Positions 35,153-44,773 of a stretch of DNA of 64,000 bases are shown piece by piece. A model generated the notes under the pieces. It made no database searches and had not been told where the DNA came from. It was given only the letters and a program-made list of their open reading frames with translations. The stretch comes from Xanthomonas vesicatoria ATCC 35937 (lineage in GTDB: Bacteria; Pseudomonadota; Gammaproteobacteria; Xanthomonadales; Xanthomonadaceae): assembly GCF_001908725.1 (NCBI RefSeq), contig NZ_CP018725.1, positions 1,116,001 to 1,180,000 on the forward strand, in the 5' to 3' direction. The number at the start of each line of letters is the position of its first letter. The stretch's first letter is position 1. The position numbers and the translations under genes were made by a program.

Positions 35153-37534
35153 ATGCGTTTTCCCGCACCCCGTTACACCCTTTCGCTCGCCGTTGCCGCC
35201 GCACTGTTGGCGCCGGATGGCCGTGCCCAGACATCGACCACTGCCTCCGGCACGCCGGATGCCACCACCCTGGATGCCGTGATCGTCAGTGGCACGGCAC
35301 GCTTCAAGGGCCTGGCCAAGCGCGATGCGAGTTTTTCGATCACCACCGCCAGCCCGGAACAGATCCAGCAAGCGGTGCCGCAGAGCACCGCCGACCTGTT
35401 GAAGATCGTGCCGGGCGTCTGGGCCGAGCCCAGCGGCGGCGGCACCGGCGCCAATATCTTCGTGCGCGGCATGCCGTCCGAGGGCGACGCACCTTTCGTG
35501 ACCATGCAGCTGGACGGCTCACCGCTGTTTCCACCGCCGACGCTGTCGTTTCTGGAAAACTCCACGCTGTTTCGTGTCGACGACACCGTCGAACGCATGG
35601 AAGTGTTGCGTGGCGGCTCCAGCCCGATCTTCTCCAATGGGCAGCCCGGGCTGACCGTCAATTTCATCCAGAAAAAAGGCCAGGACGAACCCGAAGGGAG
35701 CGTGCGCCTGACCGGTGGCAACAACGACCTGCGCCGTATCGACGTGTTCAACAGCGGCCCGATGGGCAATGGCTGGTACTACAGCGTGGGTGGGTTCTTC
35801 CGCGAAACCGATGGCGTGCGCGACCCGCAGTTCTCCGCCGACAAGGGCGGCCAGTTCAGTGCCACCTTGAGCAAGCGTTGGGACAGCGGCGAGTTGTCGT
35901 TCTATGCGCGGCATACCGACGACAACAACGCGTTCTACACGGCCATTCCGCTGCTCTCGCGCAATAACGGCAACGACCTGTCCAGCTTCCCCGGCTTGAA
36001 TGCGCAGACCGGCACCTTGCTCGGTCGCGATTTCCGCAATGTGGATCTGCTGGTCGGGCCGAACGGTGAGACCGTGCAGCGCGACCTGGCCGACGGGCGC
36101 GGCGTCAACATCGATGTGTTCGGCGGCGAACTGAACTGGGAAATCGGCGACTGGACCATCGCCGACCGCTTCAACGTGATGAGCGGCAGCGCGCCGACGT
36201 ATGCGTTGTTCACTGGCGACGCGCCGCAGCGGTTGAGCGATTTCATTGCCGGCTACGGCAGTAGCGGCACCGCCACCTATACCAATGGCGGCGGCGCGGT
36301 CGACCCGAACCAACAGGTGCTCGAAGCCGGCTGGTGGTCGGTGGACAAGCGTCTGAATTCATTCACCAACGATCTGCGCTTGAGCCGCGAACTGTTTGCC
36401 GGCAATACCTTGACCGTCGGTGCGTACTACGCCAAGTACTCTTCGGCCGACACCTGGTACCTGGGCAACACCATGTTGCTCACGGCGCAAAACAACGCAC
36501 GTCGCATCGACGTGGCATTGGACGATGGACGCCAGGCCACACGCCAGGGCTTCACCAGCACCGCGTTCTTGAATCTGCGCGCCAACTACGACGGCGAAAA
36601 CATCGCTGCCTTCGTCGCCGACGAATGGGAACTCAACGACAGGTTGCGTCTGGACCTTGGGGCGCGCTACGAGCGCCAGAGCGTGACCGGCAACGTGCAC
36701 GACACCAGCACGGTCGACCTGGACGGCAACCCCGCGACCCTGTACGACAACGCCACCTCGCTGGCCTTGGCGACCACGCGGCGCATCGATCAGGACGACG
36801 AAGCGTTTTCGTGGACGGCCGGCTTGAACTTCAAGCTCAACGACAGCAGCAGCCTGTTTGCACGGGTCAACTCGGGCGTGAAGTTTCCCGGCTTCGACAA
36901 CCTGCGCGATGATCAGAACCGCGTGCAGGAGGTGGATCAGTACGAGCTTGGGCTCAAGTCCGGTGCCAGCGCCTACGATCTGTATCTCACTGCGTTCTAC
37001 AACACGTTCAAGAATTCGCCGTTCCAGGCGTTTCTGGCCAACGGCGACAATTTCACCGCCGTTGGCGATTCGCGCGCGCGCGGCCTGGAGGTGGAAGGTG
37101 CGATCCGTCCGTTCGGCGGTTTCGAGCTGGCCGGCACGGGGGTGTGGCTGGATGCGAAGTACCGCAACTACCGCGAGTTCACCGGCAACCAGGTGATGCG
37201 CCAACCCAAACGGCAGTTCCGGCTGACGCCGAGCTATTACTGGATGCTGCCGTTCGGCGACCTCAAGGTGTTTGCCACGTATTCGTACATAGGCGATCGC
37301 TTTGCCGATCTGGCCAACAGCCAGCGCCTGCCCTCCTACGACATGCTGGATATCGGCGCCAACCTGCATGTGGGCGAGCACTGGGAAGTGACCGCCAGCG
37401 GCAGCAACGTCACCGACACGCTGGGGCTCACCGAAGGCAACGTCCGCGTGCCGGGCGCGACGACCGGCGGCGTGTTCATGGGCCGGCCGATTGCCGGACG
37501 GCAATATCAGATGTCGGTGGCGTATCGCTGGTGA
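35153..37534 (+). CDS. TonB-dependent receptor, siderophore type, substrate unknown
   Basis: 793 residues from ATG 35153 (AGGAG upstream), giving a signal peptide MRFPAPRYTLSLAVAAALLA cleaved near residue 25. TonB-box-like LDAVIVSG, plug domain with STADLLKIVPGVWAEPSGG and ANIFVRGMPSEGD, and a barrel that ends MSVAYRW. The plug resembles siderophore or polyphenol receptors, and the second half has DDEAFSWTAGLNFKL and ARVNSGVKFPGFDN, typical of that class. No biosynthetic or uptake genes lie beside it, and no Fur- or Zur-like box was seen upstream. A GC-rich hairpin follows at 37553-37577. Confidence 0.85.
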   Translation: MRFPAPRYTLSLAVAAALLAPDGRAQTSTTASGTPDATTLDAVIVSGTARFKGLAKRDASFSITTASPEQIQQAVPQSTADLLKIVPGVWAEPSGGGTGANIFVRGMPSEGDAPFVTMQLDGSPLFPPPTLSFLENSTLFRVDDTVERMEVLRGGSSPIFSNGQPGLTVNFIQKKGQDEPEGSVRLTGGNNDLRRIDVFNSGPMGNGWYYSVGGFFRETDGVRDPQFSADKGGQFSATLSKRWDSGELSFYARHTDDNNAFYTAIPLLSRNNGNDLSSFPGLNAQTGTLLGRDFRNVDLLVGPNGETVQRDLADGRGVNIDVFGGELNWEIGDWTIADRFNVMSGSAPTYALFTGDAPQRLSDFIAGYGSSGTATYTNGGGAVDPNQQVLEAGWWSVDKRLNSFTNDLRLSRELFAGNTLTVGAYYAKYSSADTWYLGNTMLLTAQNNARRIDVALDDGRQATRQGFTSTAFLNLRANYDGENIAAFVADEWELNDRLRLDLGARYERQSVTGNVHDTSTVDLDGNPATLYDNATSLALATTRRIDQDDEAFSWTAGLNFKLNDSSSLFARVNSGVKFPGFDNLRDDQNRVQEVDQYELGLKSGASAYDLYLTAFYNTFKNSPFQAFLANGDNFTAVGDSRARGLEVEGAIRPFGGFELAGTGVWLDAKYRNYREFTGNQVMRQPKRQFRLTPSYYWMLPFGDLKVFATYSYIGDRFADLANSQRLPSYDMLDIGANLHVGEHWEVTASGSNVTDTLGLTEGNVRVPGATTGGVFMGRPIAGRQYQMSVAYRW

Positions 37535-38370
37535 GCTGTAGGTGACTGGCGCGCGCAGCGGCGCAATGCCGCTGCGCGGAGCCCGGCAACAGGCCTTGCG
37601 CTGCCCTCTTCGCCACGCATCCTTGTCGTATGCCAAGCGTCGGCGACAGTCGTTGAGTCGTTGCGCAACACCCTGCGCAGCGGGCGTGCAGGCTTCTGCA
37701 TGACGCGTGCAGTGCGGCTACGTGATGGCAACCGTCTCGCAGCGGTCGCCGCTGCGAAGCAGAACGACGCATCGCGATGCGTTATTTCGATCGATACGCT
37801 CGCTTCCGCAAATTTATTCGACAGCATCTGTGCACAAAACGTCGCATGCAACGCGCAAATCTGCATGTCAGCCATAGAGTGCGCGATGTGTCACGCAGAT
37901 GGCGTACGTCGCGTGCCTTGCAGGCAATGATTGCCCCATCTTTAATCGAGGCGTTGACGCTGCAGATGCATTGCCAACATCGGCTGCGTTCAGACGCACA
38001 GGGGAGCCGACGAACCACCTGACCGCATCCACTCCATCGCCGGACCGATGCGCCGTGTCGCTCTCCTGGGATAAACGGACATGACTCCTGCCGCTGCCGC
38101 ACTGATCCTTTTCGCGCCCCGTCATCGCCACATGGCGGAGGCCGGCCCGTGGTGCAAATCGCCTGCAAGTGAGGTTGCCTGACGAGCCTCTCCTGACCCG
38201 GACGATCGCGCCGGGCTTTTCGACCGCAATACCTCTTCCGGCTCCAACGACTCGGGCTTCATAGGCGCGTCCCGAGGCAATGGCGCAGCTGCAACGACCG
38301 ATCGTGCGATTGGCCGAACGGAGGACCGTGTTGCTTCGACCGCGCCTACCCTTGACTGGAATCAAACGGA
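37535..38370. other. Long intergenic region upstream of the protease cluster
   Basis: 836 bases without a convincing gene. Contents: a perfect 10-bp-stem hairpin at 37553-37577 (GCGCAGCGGC/GCCGCTGCGC) just after the receptor gene, with no T-tract; then a relatively AT-rich stretch around 37770-37900 that could hold the promoter of the protease genes. A long 5' leader is possible. Short open frames in it lack ribosome binding sites and normal codon use. Confidence 0.5.
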
Positions 38371-40185
38371 ATGAACTCTTTTCGCAGGCAACCCCTCGCA
38401 CTGTCGATCGGCGCCCTACTGATCGCCAGCACCTCACTTTCGGCGCTGGCTACACCACCGGTCACGGCTGTCACCAGCAACGCAATCAATGCCATCACCG
38501 TCTCCGCCGAATCCCGAGGCAGCGACCCCTTGTATCGCTATCAGTGGCATCTCTCCAACCAGGGCCAGGCCGTGATTGGCGACAGCCGTCCGGTGCCCGG
38601 CGTGGACCTGGACGTGGATATCCTGCATGGCCTGAACATCCGCGGCCGCGGCGTGCGGGTCGGTGTGGTGGATGACGGGCTGGAGCTACGCCATGAAGAT
38701 CTGGCCGACAACATCCTGCCAAACGGTTCGTACAACTTTGGCGATAGGTCCCACGACACGACGCCCGTCGATCCGGATAACGGCCACGGCACTGCGGTGG
38801 CCGGCATCATCGGCGCCGTAGGCTGGAACGGCCGCGGCGGACGTGGCGTGGCGCCCGAGGTGCTGATGGCAGGATTCGATTTTCTTGCACGTGCATCGTC
38901 CGACTCCGATGCCAACATCCGGTATGCGTGGGGCGACGGCCCGGAGGCGCGCAATATCGATATCTTCAACAACAGCTGGGGCTCGGTCGCTCCGTTTTAT
39001 TTGGATTTTCCGGTAGAAGAACAACAGTCCTGGGAAGCATTGATGCGCTCTAGTCGCGGTGGGCGCGGGGCCATTTACGTCAAGTCCGCTGGCAACAGTT
39101 TCGTGCGGCTGCGTACGCGCGATGAAAGCGGAAACGTCATTAACCTCTGCAGCGAAGAATCGCGTGTATTGAAGGTGGGATGCTCGCTGGCCAACATCGA
39201 CCCACGCAGCAGTCTTCCCGGCACGATCGTCGTCGCCAGCGTGGATGCCACAGGTCAACGCGCGTCGTACTCGTCTTCAGGTTCCGCGTTATGGGTCTCC
39301 GGTCTTGGCGGCGAGTTTGGCCGGCAACGCAAGTTCGACCCCGATGCAGCATCCCGCGCCGCGCCAGACACAGCACCCTACGTCTACGATCCTGCCATCG
39401 TCACCACCGACCTCAGCGGCTGCGCGGCAGGCGACAACGTTGATGGCCTCACCGTCGACAATGCGTTGGACGGCAGCAAGTCCAGGATCGATGCGTTATG
39501 CAACTACAACGCCATCATGAACGGCACATCGGCTGCTGCACCCACCGTCTCCGGCGTCGCGGCCCTGATAGTAAGCACAAACCCGAGCCTGAACGCGCGC
39601 GACGTCAAATACATCCTGGCCAAGACCGCGAGACAGGTCGATCCCTGGCAGCCTCCTGCGGTCTACCAGGGGAGCGTAATCGATCCAGGCTGGATCACCA
39701 ATGCGGCCGGCCATCGTTTCAGCAACTGGTACGGATTTGGCCTGGTCGATGGCGCCGCAGCCGTTTATGAAGCGAGGTACTTCAAGCCGCTGCCTCCGGT
39801 CCGCGATACCCAATGGGTTGCATCCACTGCTGCCGCGAGCCAGATCGGTGGCCCCGCGCGACCAGCCAAACAACGCATCCGAATCAGCCAGACCATGAAG
39901 GTGGAAGGCGTGCAGCTGTCGCTTGCCACATCGCATCGCACTCCGACCAATTTGCGTGTGGTGCTGGAATCTCCCAGCGGAACGCGTAGCTATGTCGTCA
40001 CTCCGTTCTCGGTACTGGACCCCGCCGCTTATGCGAAAACCGGGTTCTATATCGATCTCACCTCCAGCAACGCATTTCTCGACGAGCGGGCGCAAGGCGT
40101 CTGGACCCTTGAAGTGACCGACATGACCGCGTCGACATCCACCGCGGCACTGCAAAACTTCAAACTTCGCATCCTGGGGCACTGA
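38371..40185 (+). CDS. Secreted S8 (kexin-like) serine protease with P-domain, copy 1
   Basis: 604 residues. Signal peptide to about residue 27 (LSALA-TP). The catalytic domain begins almost at once with SDPLYRYQWHLSNQGQ near residue 51, so there is no room for the usual N-terminal inhibitory propeptide. Catalytic triad Asp101 (GVVDDGLE), His139 (NGHGTAVAG) and Ser387 (NGTSAAAP), with Asn242 for the oxyanion hole. A proprotein-convertase P-domain covers about 480-604 (RIRISQTMKVEGVQLSL to FKLRILGH). Kexin-like proteases cut after basic residues; specificity here is unknown. One base after the stop codon comes its partner gene. Confidence 0.93.
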   Translation: MNSFRRQPLALSIGALLIASTSLSALATPPVTAVTSNAINAITVSAESRGSDPLYRYQWHLSNQGQAVIGDSRPVPGVDLDVDILHGLNIRGRGVRVGVVDDGLELRHEDLADNILPNGSYNFGDRSHDTTPVDPDNGHGTAVAGIIGAVGWNGRGGRGVAPEVLMAGFDFLARASSDSDANIRYAWGDGPEARNIDIFNNSWGSVAPFYLDFPVEEQQSWEALMRSSRGGRGAIYVKSAGNSFVRLRTRDESGNVINLCSEESRVLKVGCSLANIDPRSSLPGTIVVASVDATGQRASYSSSGSALWVSGLGGEFGRQRKFDPDAASRAAPDTAPYVYDPAIVTTDLSGCAAGDNVDGLTVDNALDGSKSRIDALCNYNAIMNGTSAAAPTVSGVAALIVSTNPSLNARDVKYILAKTARQVDPWQPPAVYQGSVIDPGWITNAAGHRFSNWYGFGLVDGAAAVYEARYFKPLPPVRDTQWVASTAAASQIGGPARPAKQRIRISQTMKVEGVQLSLATSHRTPTNLRVVLESPSGTRSYVVTPFSVLDPAAYAKTGFYIDLTSSNAFLDERAQGVWTLEVTDMTASTSTAALQNFKLRILGH

Positions 40186-40186
40186 C

Positions 40187-40816
40187 ATGAAGACCACATT
40201 TCTCAGCTCGGCATTGATCGCAGCATTGGCTACCTGCGGTGCCGCTTACGCTGGCCAATACATGGATGCGCAGGCGCTTAGCGCTGCGGCCACTGGCGAG
40301 CGATTCAAATCCGGAAGCGACAGCTATCGCATGTTGCCTGGCATGGTGGTCTCCGACCCCGCGCCGGACGAACGCTCTGCCACTCCTCCCGCGGCGGCCG
40401 CAACCGCACGTCTCAGCAGCACAGCGGCATCTGCCACTGGCAAGGTCGCCGCACGGATCGGCCCGTATGCGGTAGTGCTTCCGTCAACCAACGCTGCGCG
40501 TAGTGCATCCACCCTCGCTGCCACATCGAACGCCCCCACCGAACGCACGCTTGCCGCGGCAGTGAACGAACGTAATGGGCGTGTGGTCCTGGTCCAACCA
40601 CAGCTCAAGCTGACCAATACGACACCAGACAGTGCCACCGCGCTGGCGACCAGTTCCGGTGGGCGCATCGTGTATACCTCGCGGATCGACAACAGCGCAG
40701 TCATCGCCTATCCCTCGATCGAGAAGACGCAACAGGCGCTGACCCGTCTACGCGCCAGCCAGCCGGGCATCCAGGCGGCGCTGGTGGTGCAGCAATCGGT
40801 CATGCAACCGATGTAG
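40187..40816 (+). CDS. Small secreted protein, candidate trans-acting propeptide/chaperone of protease copy 1
   Basis: 209 residues with a signal peptide ending near residue 22 (AAYA-GQ). The middle is Ala/Thr/Ser-rich. The C-terminal third, GGRIVYTSRIDNSAVIAYPS followed by a helix (EKTQQALTRL) and a strand (GIQAALVVQQS), has the beta-alpha-beta order of subtilisin (I9-type) propeptides. No database family is recognised. It starts one base after the protease stop with the junction CACTGACATGAAGA, identical to that at the third protease, so the two genes are translated together. Function is inference from position and shape. Confidence 0.7.
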   Translation: MKTTFLSSALIAALATCGAAYAGQYMDAQALSAAATGERFKSGSDSYRMLPGMVVSDPAPDERSATPPAAAATARLSSTAASATGKVAARIGPYAVVLPSTNAARSASTLAATSNAPTERTLAAAVNERNGRVVLVQPQLKLTNTTPDSATALATSSGGRIVYTSRIDNSAVIAYPSIEKTQQALTRLRASQPGIQAALVVQQSVMQPM

Positions 40817-41000
40817 CACACAGCAGCAGGCCAACCGTCGCGCAACGACGCGGCGGGCGGTTCGCAGACGCATCTACCCACCTCGTTCACCGTCACTGCA
40901 GCGCACGGGCAAGCGACAGCGCGGTGTCACCTGCGCACGCACCGGTGAATGGTCCCCGCTTCGCCCGACGTTGCCTCGTCATCGACCGGAGAAAGACGGT

Positions 41001-42790
41001 ATGTACCTTGTTCGCAAACGCCAGCGCTTGCTCGTGATTGGTGTGCTGCTGATCGCCCCCCTCGCTGCTCATGGCGGTGACCGCCGCCAAGGCGTCTCCC
41101 GGGTCCGCAGTGCGTGCGGCCAACGACGACCCGCTGCTGCGGTATCAGTGGCATATTTCGAATCGGGGCCAGCAGGTCATCGGTGACATCCGTCCGGTTG
41201 CAGGCGTGGACATGGACGTGGAGATCCTGCATGAGCTGGGGTTACGGGGCAGAGGCGTCCGCGTGGGCGTGGTGGATGACGGACTGGAACTGGGCCATGA
41301 AGACCTGGCCGACAACATCATCCGAACGGCTCATACAACTTCGAGACCGGGTCGCATGACGTCACCTCCACCGATCCGTTTACGCCACATGGCACCGCTG
41401 TTGCGGGCATCGCCGCCGCCGTTGGCTGGAATGGCCGCGGTGGCCGCGGGGTGACGCCCGAAGCGATGCTTGCGGGTTTCGATTTCGATGCCCGCGATGC
41501 GTCCAGGAACCTGGCCAGCGTGCGTTATGGCTGGGGCGATGGAGTCGAAGCGAAAACCATCGACATCTTCAACAATAGCTGGGCCCAGCCGGCCGCGTTC
41601 TATATGGATTTTCCGCAACAGGAGCAGCAGTCCTGGGAGGCATTGATGCACTCCACCCGCGCCGGACTGGGAGGCATTTACGTCAAATTGGCGGGCGATA
41701 ATTTCCTCAGCCTGGAGATGCCGGATGAGCACGGAAATCTGCGCGACCTCCGCGGCCCACGCGCCCGCACGGCGGGGGTCGGCTGCGGGTTGGCCAATCT
41801 CGACCCGCTCAACAACCTCTTCGAAACCATCACGGTCGCAAGCGTCGATGCCACCGGCAAACGCGCCGGATATTCTTCCCCCGGCTCGGCGGTATGGGTG
41901 TCAGGGCTTGGCGGCCTGATCGACATGCAACGCGCCTTCGTCCCTGACCCAAGCGCGCGCTTGCCCGCTGAAGCGGTGCCATTTGCCTACGGGCCTGCGC
42001 TGGTGACAACGGACCTGAGCGGCTGCGCCGCAGGCTACAACCAGGACCGCGGTCTCGATCCGGCCAATGCACTGGACACCAGCAGTTCGAAGATCGACCG
42101 CCACTGCAATTACACCGCGCGCTTCAACGGTACCTCCGCTGCTGCGCCGACCGTTTCAGGCGTTGCCGCGCTCATGTTGAGTGCCAATTCCGCCCTAAGC
42201 GCCCGCGACGTTAAGTACATCCTCGCAACCACTGCGCGCCAGGTCGATCCATGGCAACCGCGTGCGATGTACCAGGGCAGCGTGGTCGATCCGGGGTGGA
42301 TCACCAATGCGGCGGGGCACCGCTTCAGCAACTGGTATGGCTTCGGCCTGGCCGACGGCGCAGCCGCTGTTTACAAGGCGATCAACTTCAAGTCATTACC
42401 CCCACTGCGCGATACGCAGTGGCGCCCATCCACTGATGCAGCAAGCCGAATCGGCAACCCCACCCGCCCGGCAACGCAGCGCATCCGCATCACGCAGGAT
42501 ATGAAGGTCGAAGCGGTGCAACTTTCGCTTGCCACGACACATCGCACACCGACCGATCTACGCGTGGTACTCAAGTCCCCAGCGGGACCCGCAGCTATGT
42601 GCTTACGCCGTTCTCGGCACTGGATGCCACCGCCTACGCCAAGACCGGTTTCTATATCGACCTGACCTCCCGCAATGCATTTCTGGACGAACGGGCGCAA
42701 GGGAACTGGACACTGGAAGTCACTGACATGACCGGGCTGACCGCCACTGCAGTGCTGCAGGACTTCAAGCTGCGCATTGTGGGGCACTGA
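41001..42790 (+). pseudogene. Secreted S8 serine protease, copy 2, broken by three frameshifts
   Basis: A full-length relative of the two flanking proteases spread over three reading frames. It starts at ATG 41001 (GGAGAAAG upstream, signal peptide MYLVRKRQRLLVIGVLLIAP) and shifts at a run of six C (41056-41061, one C too many), at 41322-41323 (one C missing) and at 42577-42580 (one C missing). With those corrected it reads through the catalytic Asp (VVDDGLEL), His (PHGTAVAG) and Ser (NGTSAAAP) to the P-domain end KLRIVGH. All active-site residues are intact. All three lesions are in C runs, so real decay, phase variation or sequencing error are all open. No partner gene follows. Confidence 0.88.
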
Positions 42791-42954
42791 CGCGAACGCA
42801 ACGCTTCCGGCTTGGTGATGTCTGCGGTCGTTGCCATGGACGGCCGCGCAAGCCCGGTTGATACACGGATATCCACGCAATGCGGCCCTGCCCGTCACAG
42901 CGCTTCACAGCAACAGCAAGGCCCCCGTCCGCCCCCTTCCCATAAGGCATCGAG

Positions 42955-44772
42955 ATGAAACCTCCTTCAAACCGCCTGACGCTGGCGTCTGCGGGTACGC
43001 TTGCGCTCTCGCTATTTACAGCACTTGGCGCAGTCAACGCACAACCGCCTGGTGCCAGCGTTGCACTACGCGGCGTCGCCGTGGGCAGCGATCCGTTGTT
43101 CCGCTATCAATGGCATCTGCTCAACCGCGGCCAGCCTGTCTTTGGCGATGGCAGACCAGTTCCGGGTGTGGATCTGGACGTGGAGATCCTGCACGCGCTC
43201 GGCATCCGCGGTGCGGGCGTCAACGTGGCAGTGATCGATGACAGCCTGGAGATTGCCCACCCGGACCTGGTCGACAATATCGTCGCCAACGGCTCGCGCA
43301 ATTTCCTGACCGGCTCCAACGACCCAACGCCAGCAGCGAGCGAGATCGATAGCGACCACGGCACCGCCGTTGCGGGCATCATTGCCGAGCGCGGATGGAA
43401 CGGGATCGGTGGACGTGGCGTTGCACCGGAGGCCAAGCTGGCTGGTTTCAATGCAATTGCAGAGACGGATGGCAGCAAGCAGTACGTCGACATTCGCTAC
43501 GCCTGGGGCGACGGGCCGGAAGGGCGCGCCATGGAGGTGTTCAACAATAGTTGGGGCGCTACGTCGCGCGTGTATCCCTACACCGAAGTCGACGAACAAC
43601 AGTCGCTCGAAAGACTCATGCAGGCGCAGCGTGGCGGGAAAGGCGGGGTGTATGTCAAAGCTGCCGGCAATGAGTTCTTTGCCCTTATCGAGAACGATGC
43701 ACAAGGCAATCCGGTGGATCGCTGCGCAGACCAGACCCGCAAGCTCGGTGTCGGCTGCGCACTCGCCAACACCGACCAGTTCAACAACCTGATCACCACG
43801 ATCGTGGCCGGTTCCGTCAACGCCGATGGCGTGCGGGCGTCGTACTCATCTCCAGGCTCTGCGCTGTGGGTCTCCGGGCTGGGTGGCGAGTATGGGTTTC
43901 AGCGCGCCTTCGATCCGCACCCGGAAACAGCCCGGCCCTCTTATGGGCTCACCAACCTTCTGCCGCTGCGGCGCTTCTATGAAGCCGCAATCGTCACCAC
44001 CGACCTCAGCGGCTGTGCAGCGGGCAACAATCGTGATCGCACCCGCCAGATGCAGAACGCGCTCGACAGCAGCCGCTCCAAGATCGATGCATCGTGCAAC
44101 TACACCGCGCGCATGAACGGCACCTCGGCGGCATCGCCTACCGTGGCGGGCGTGGCGGCGTTGATGTTGGGCGCCAATCCAAAGCTGACCCTGCGAGATG
44201 TCAAATACATCCTCGCAACCACCGCGACCCAGGTCGACCCAACTCAACCCAAGGCCCTCTACAACGGCACAGTGATCGACCCGGGTTGGGTGACCAATGC
44301 GGCGGGCCATCGTTTCAGCAACTGGTATGGCTTCGGGCTGGTGGACGCCGCTGCGGCTGTAGAACGTGCAATGCACTTCACTTCGCTGCCCGCCCTGCAG
44401 GACACCACCTGGAAAGTGTATGAAGGCAACAGCAGCACCATCGGAGGTGTCGCGGCACCGGCCAGGTTGTCACTGAACATCACCCAATCCTTCAAGGTGG
44501 AAGGCGTGCAACTGTATTTCTCGGCCACCCACAAGGACCCAAGTCACCTGCGCGTGGTGCTGGTGTCGCCCAGCGGCACGCGCAGCACGGTGATGACGCC
44601 GTTTTCCACACTCGATCAGGCCCCCGACGGCACCGTGGTCTGGCTGACGTCGAGCAACGCCTTCCTGGACGAACCCTCGGCCGGGCGCTGGACCCTGGAA
44701 GTCGACGACATGCTCGCCGACCAGGGCAAGGAACAACTGGAGGAATTCGAAATGCGCGTGGTGGGTCACTGA
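42955..44772 (+). CDS. Secreted S8 (kexin-like) serine protease with P-domain, copy 3
   Basis: 605 residues. Signal peptide to about residue 29 (GAVNA-QP) and catalytic domain from SDPLFRYQWHLLNRGQ near residue 45, again with no propeptide. Triad Asp95 (VIDDSLE), His135 (SDHGTAVAG) and Ser391 (NGTSAASP); Asn239 is the oxyanion residue. P-domain about 480-605, ending FEMRVVGH. It keeps the same order as copy 1 but differs in loops, for example a longer segment before TTDLSGCAAG. The partner gene starts one base after the stop. Confidence 0.93.
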   Translation: MKPPSNRLTLASAGTLALSLFTALGAVNAQPPGASVALRGVAVGSDPLFRYQWHLLNRGQPVFGDGRPVPGVDLDVEILHALGIRGAGVNVAVIDDSLEIAHPDLVDNIVANGSRNFLTGSNDPTPAASEIDSDHGTAVAGIIAERGWNGIGGRGVAPEAKLAGFNAIAETDGSKQYVDIRYAWGDGPEGRAMEVFNNSWGATSRVYPYTEVDEQQSLERLMQAQRGGKGGVYVKAAGNEFFALIENDAQGNPVDRCADQTRKLGVGCALANTDQFNNLITTIVAGSVNADGVRASYSSPGSALWVSGLGGEYGFQRAFDPHPETARPSYGLTNLLPLRRFYEAAIVTTDLSGCAAGNNRDRTRQMQNALDSSRSKIDASCNYTARMNGTSAASPTVAGVAALMLGANPKLTLRDVKYILATTATQVDPTQPKALYNGTVIDPGWVTNAAGHRFSNWYGFGLVDAAAAVERAMHFTSLPALQDTTWKVYEGNSSTIGGVAAPARLSLNITQSFKVEGVQLYFSATHKDPSHLRVVLVSPSGTRSTVMTPFSTLDQAPDGTVVWLTSSNAFLDEPSAGRWTLEVDDMLADQGKEQLEEFEMRVVGH

Positions 44773-44773
44773 C

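Noticed and set aside
41071..41454. Separate small gene starting at ATG 41071
   Set aside because: It lacks a signal peptide and stops after losing the protease pattern. Correcting one C upstream and one C downstream restores a full protease with signal peptide, so it is a fragment of the broken copy 2.
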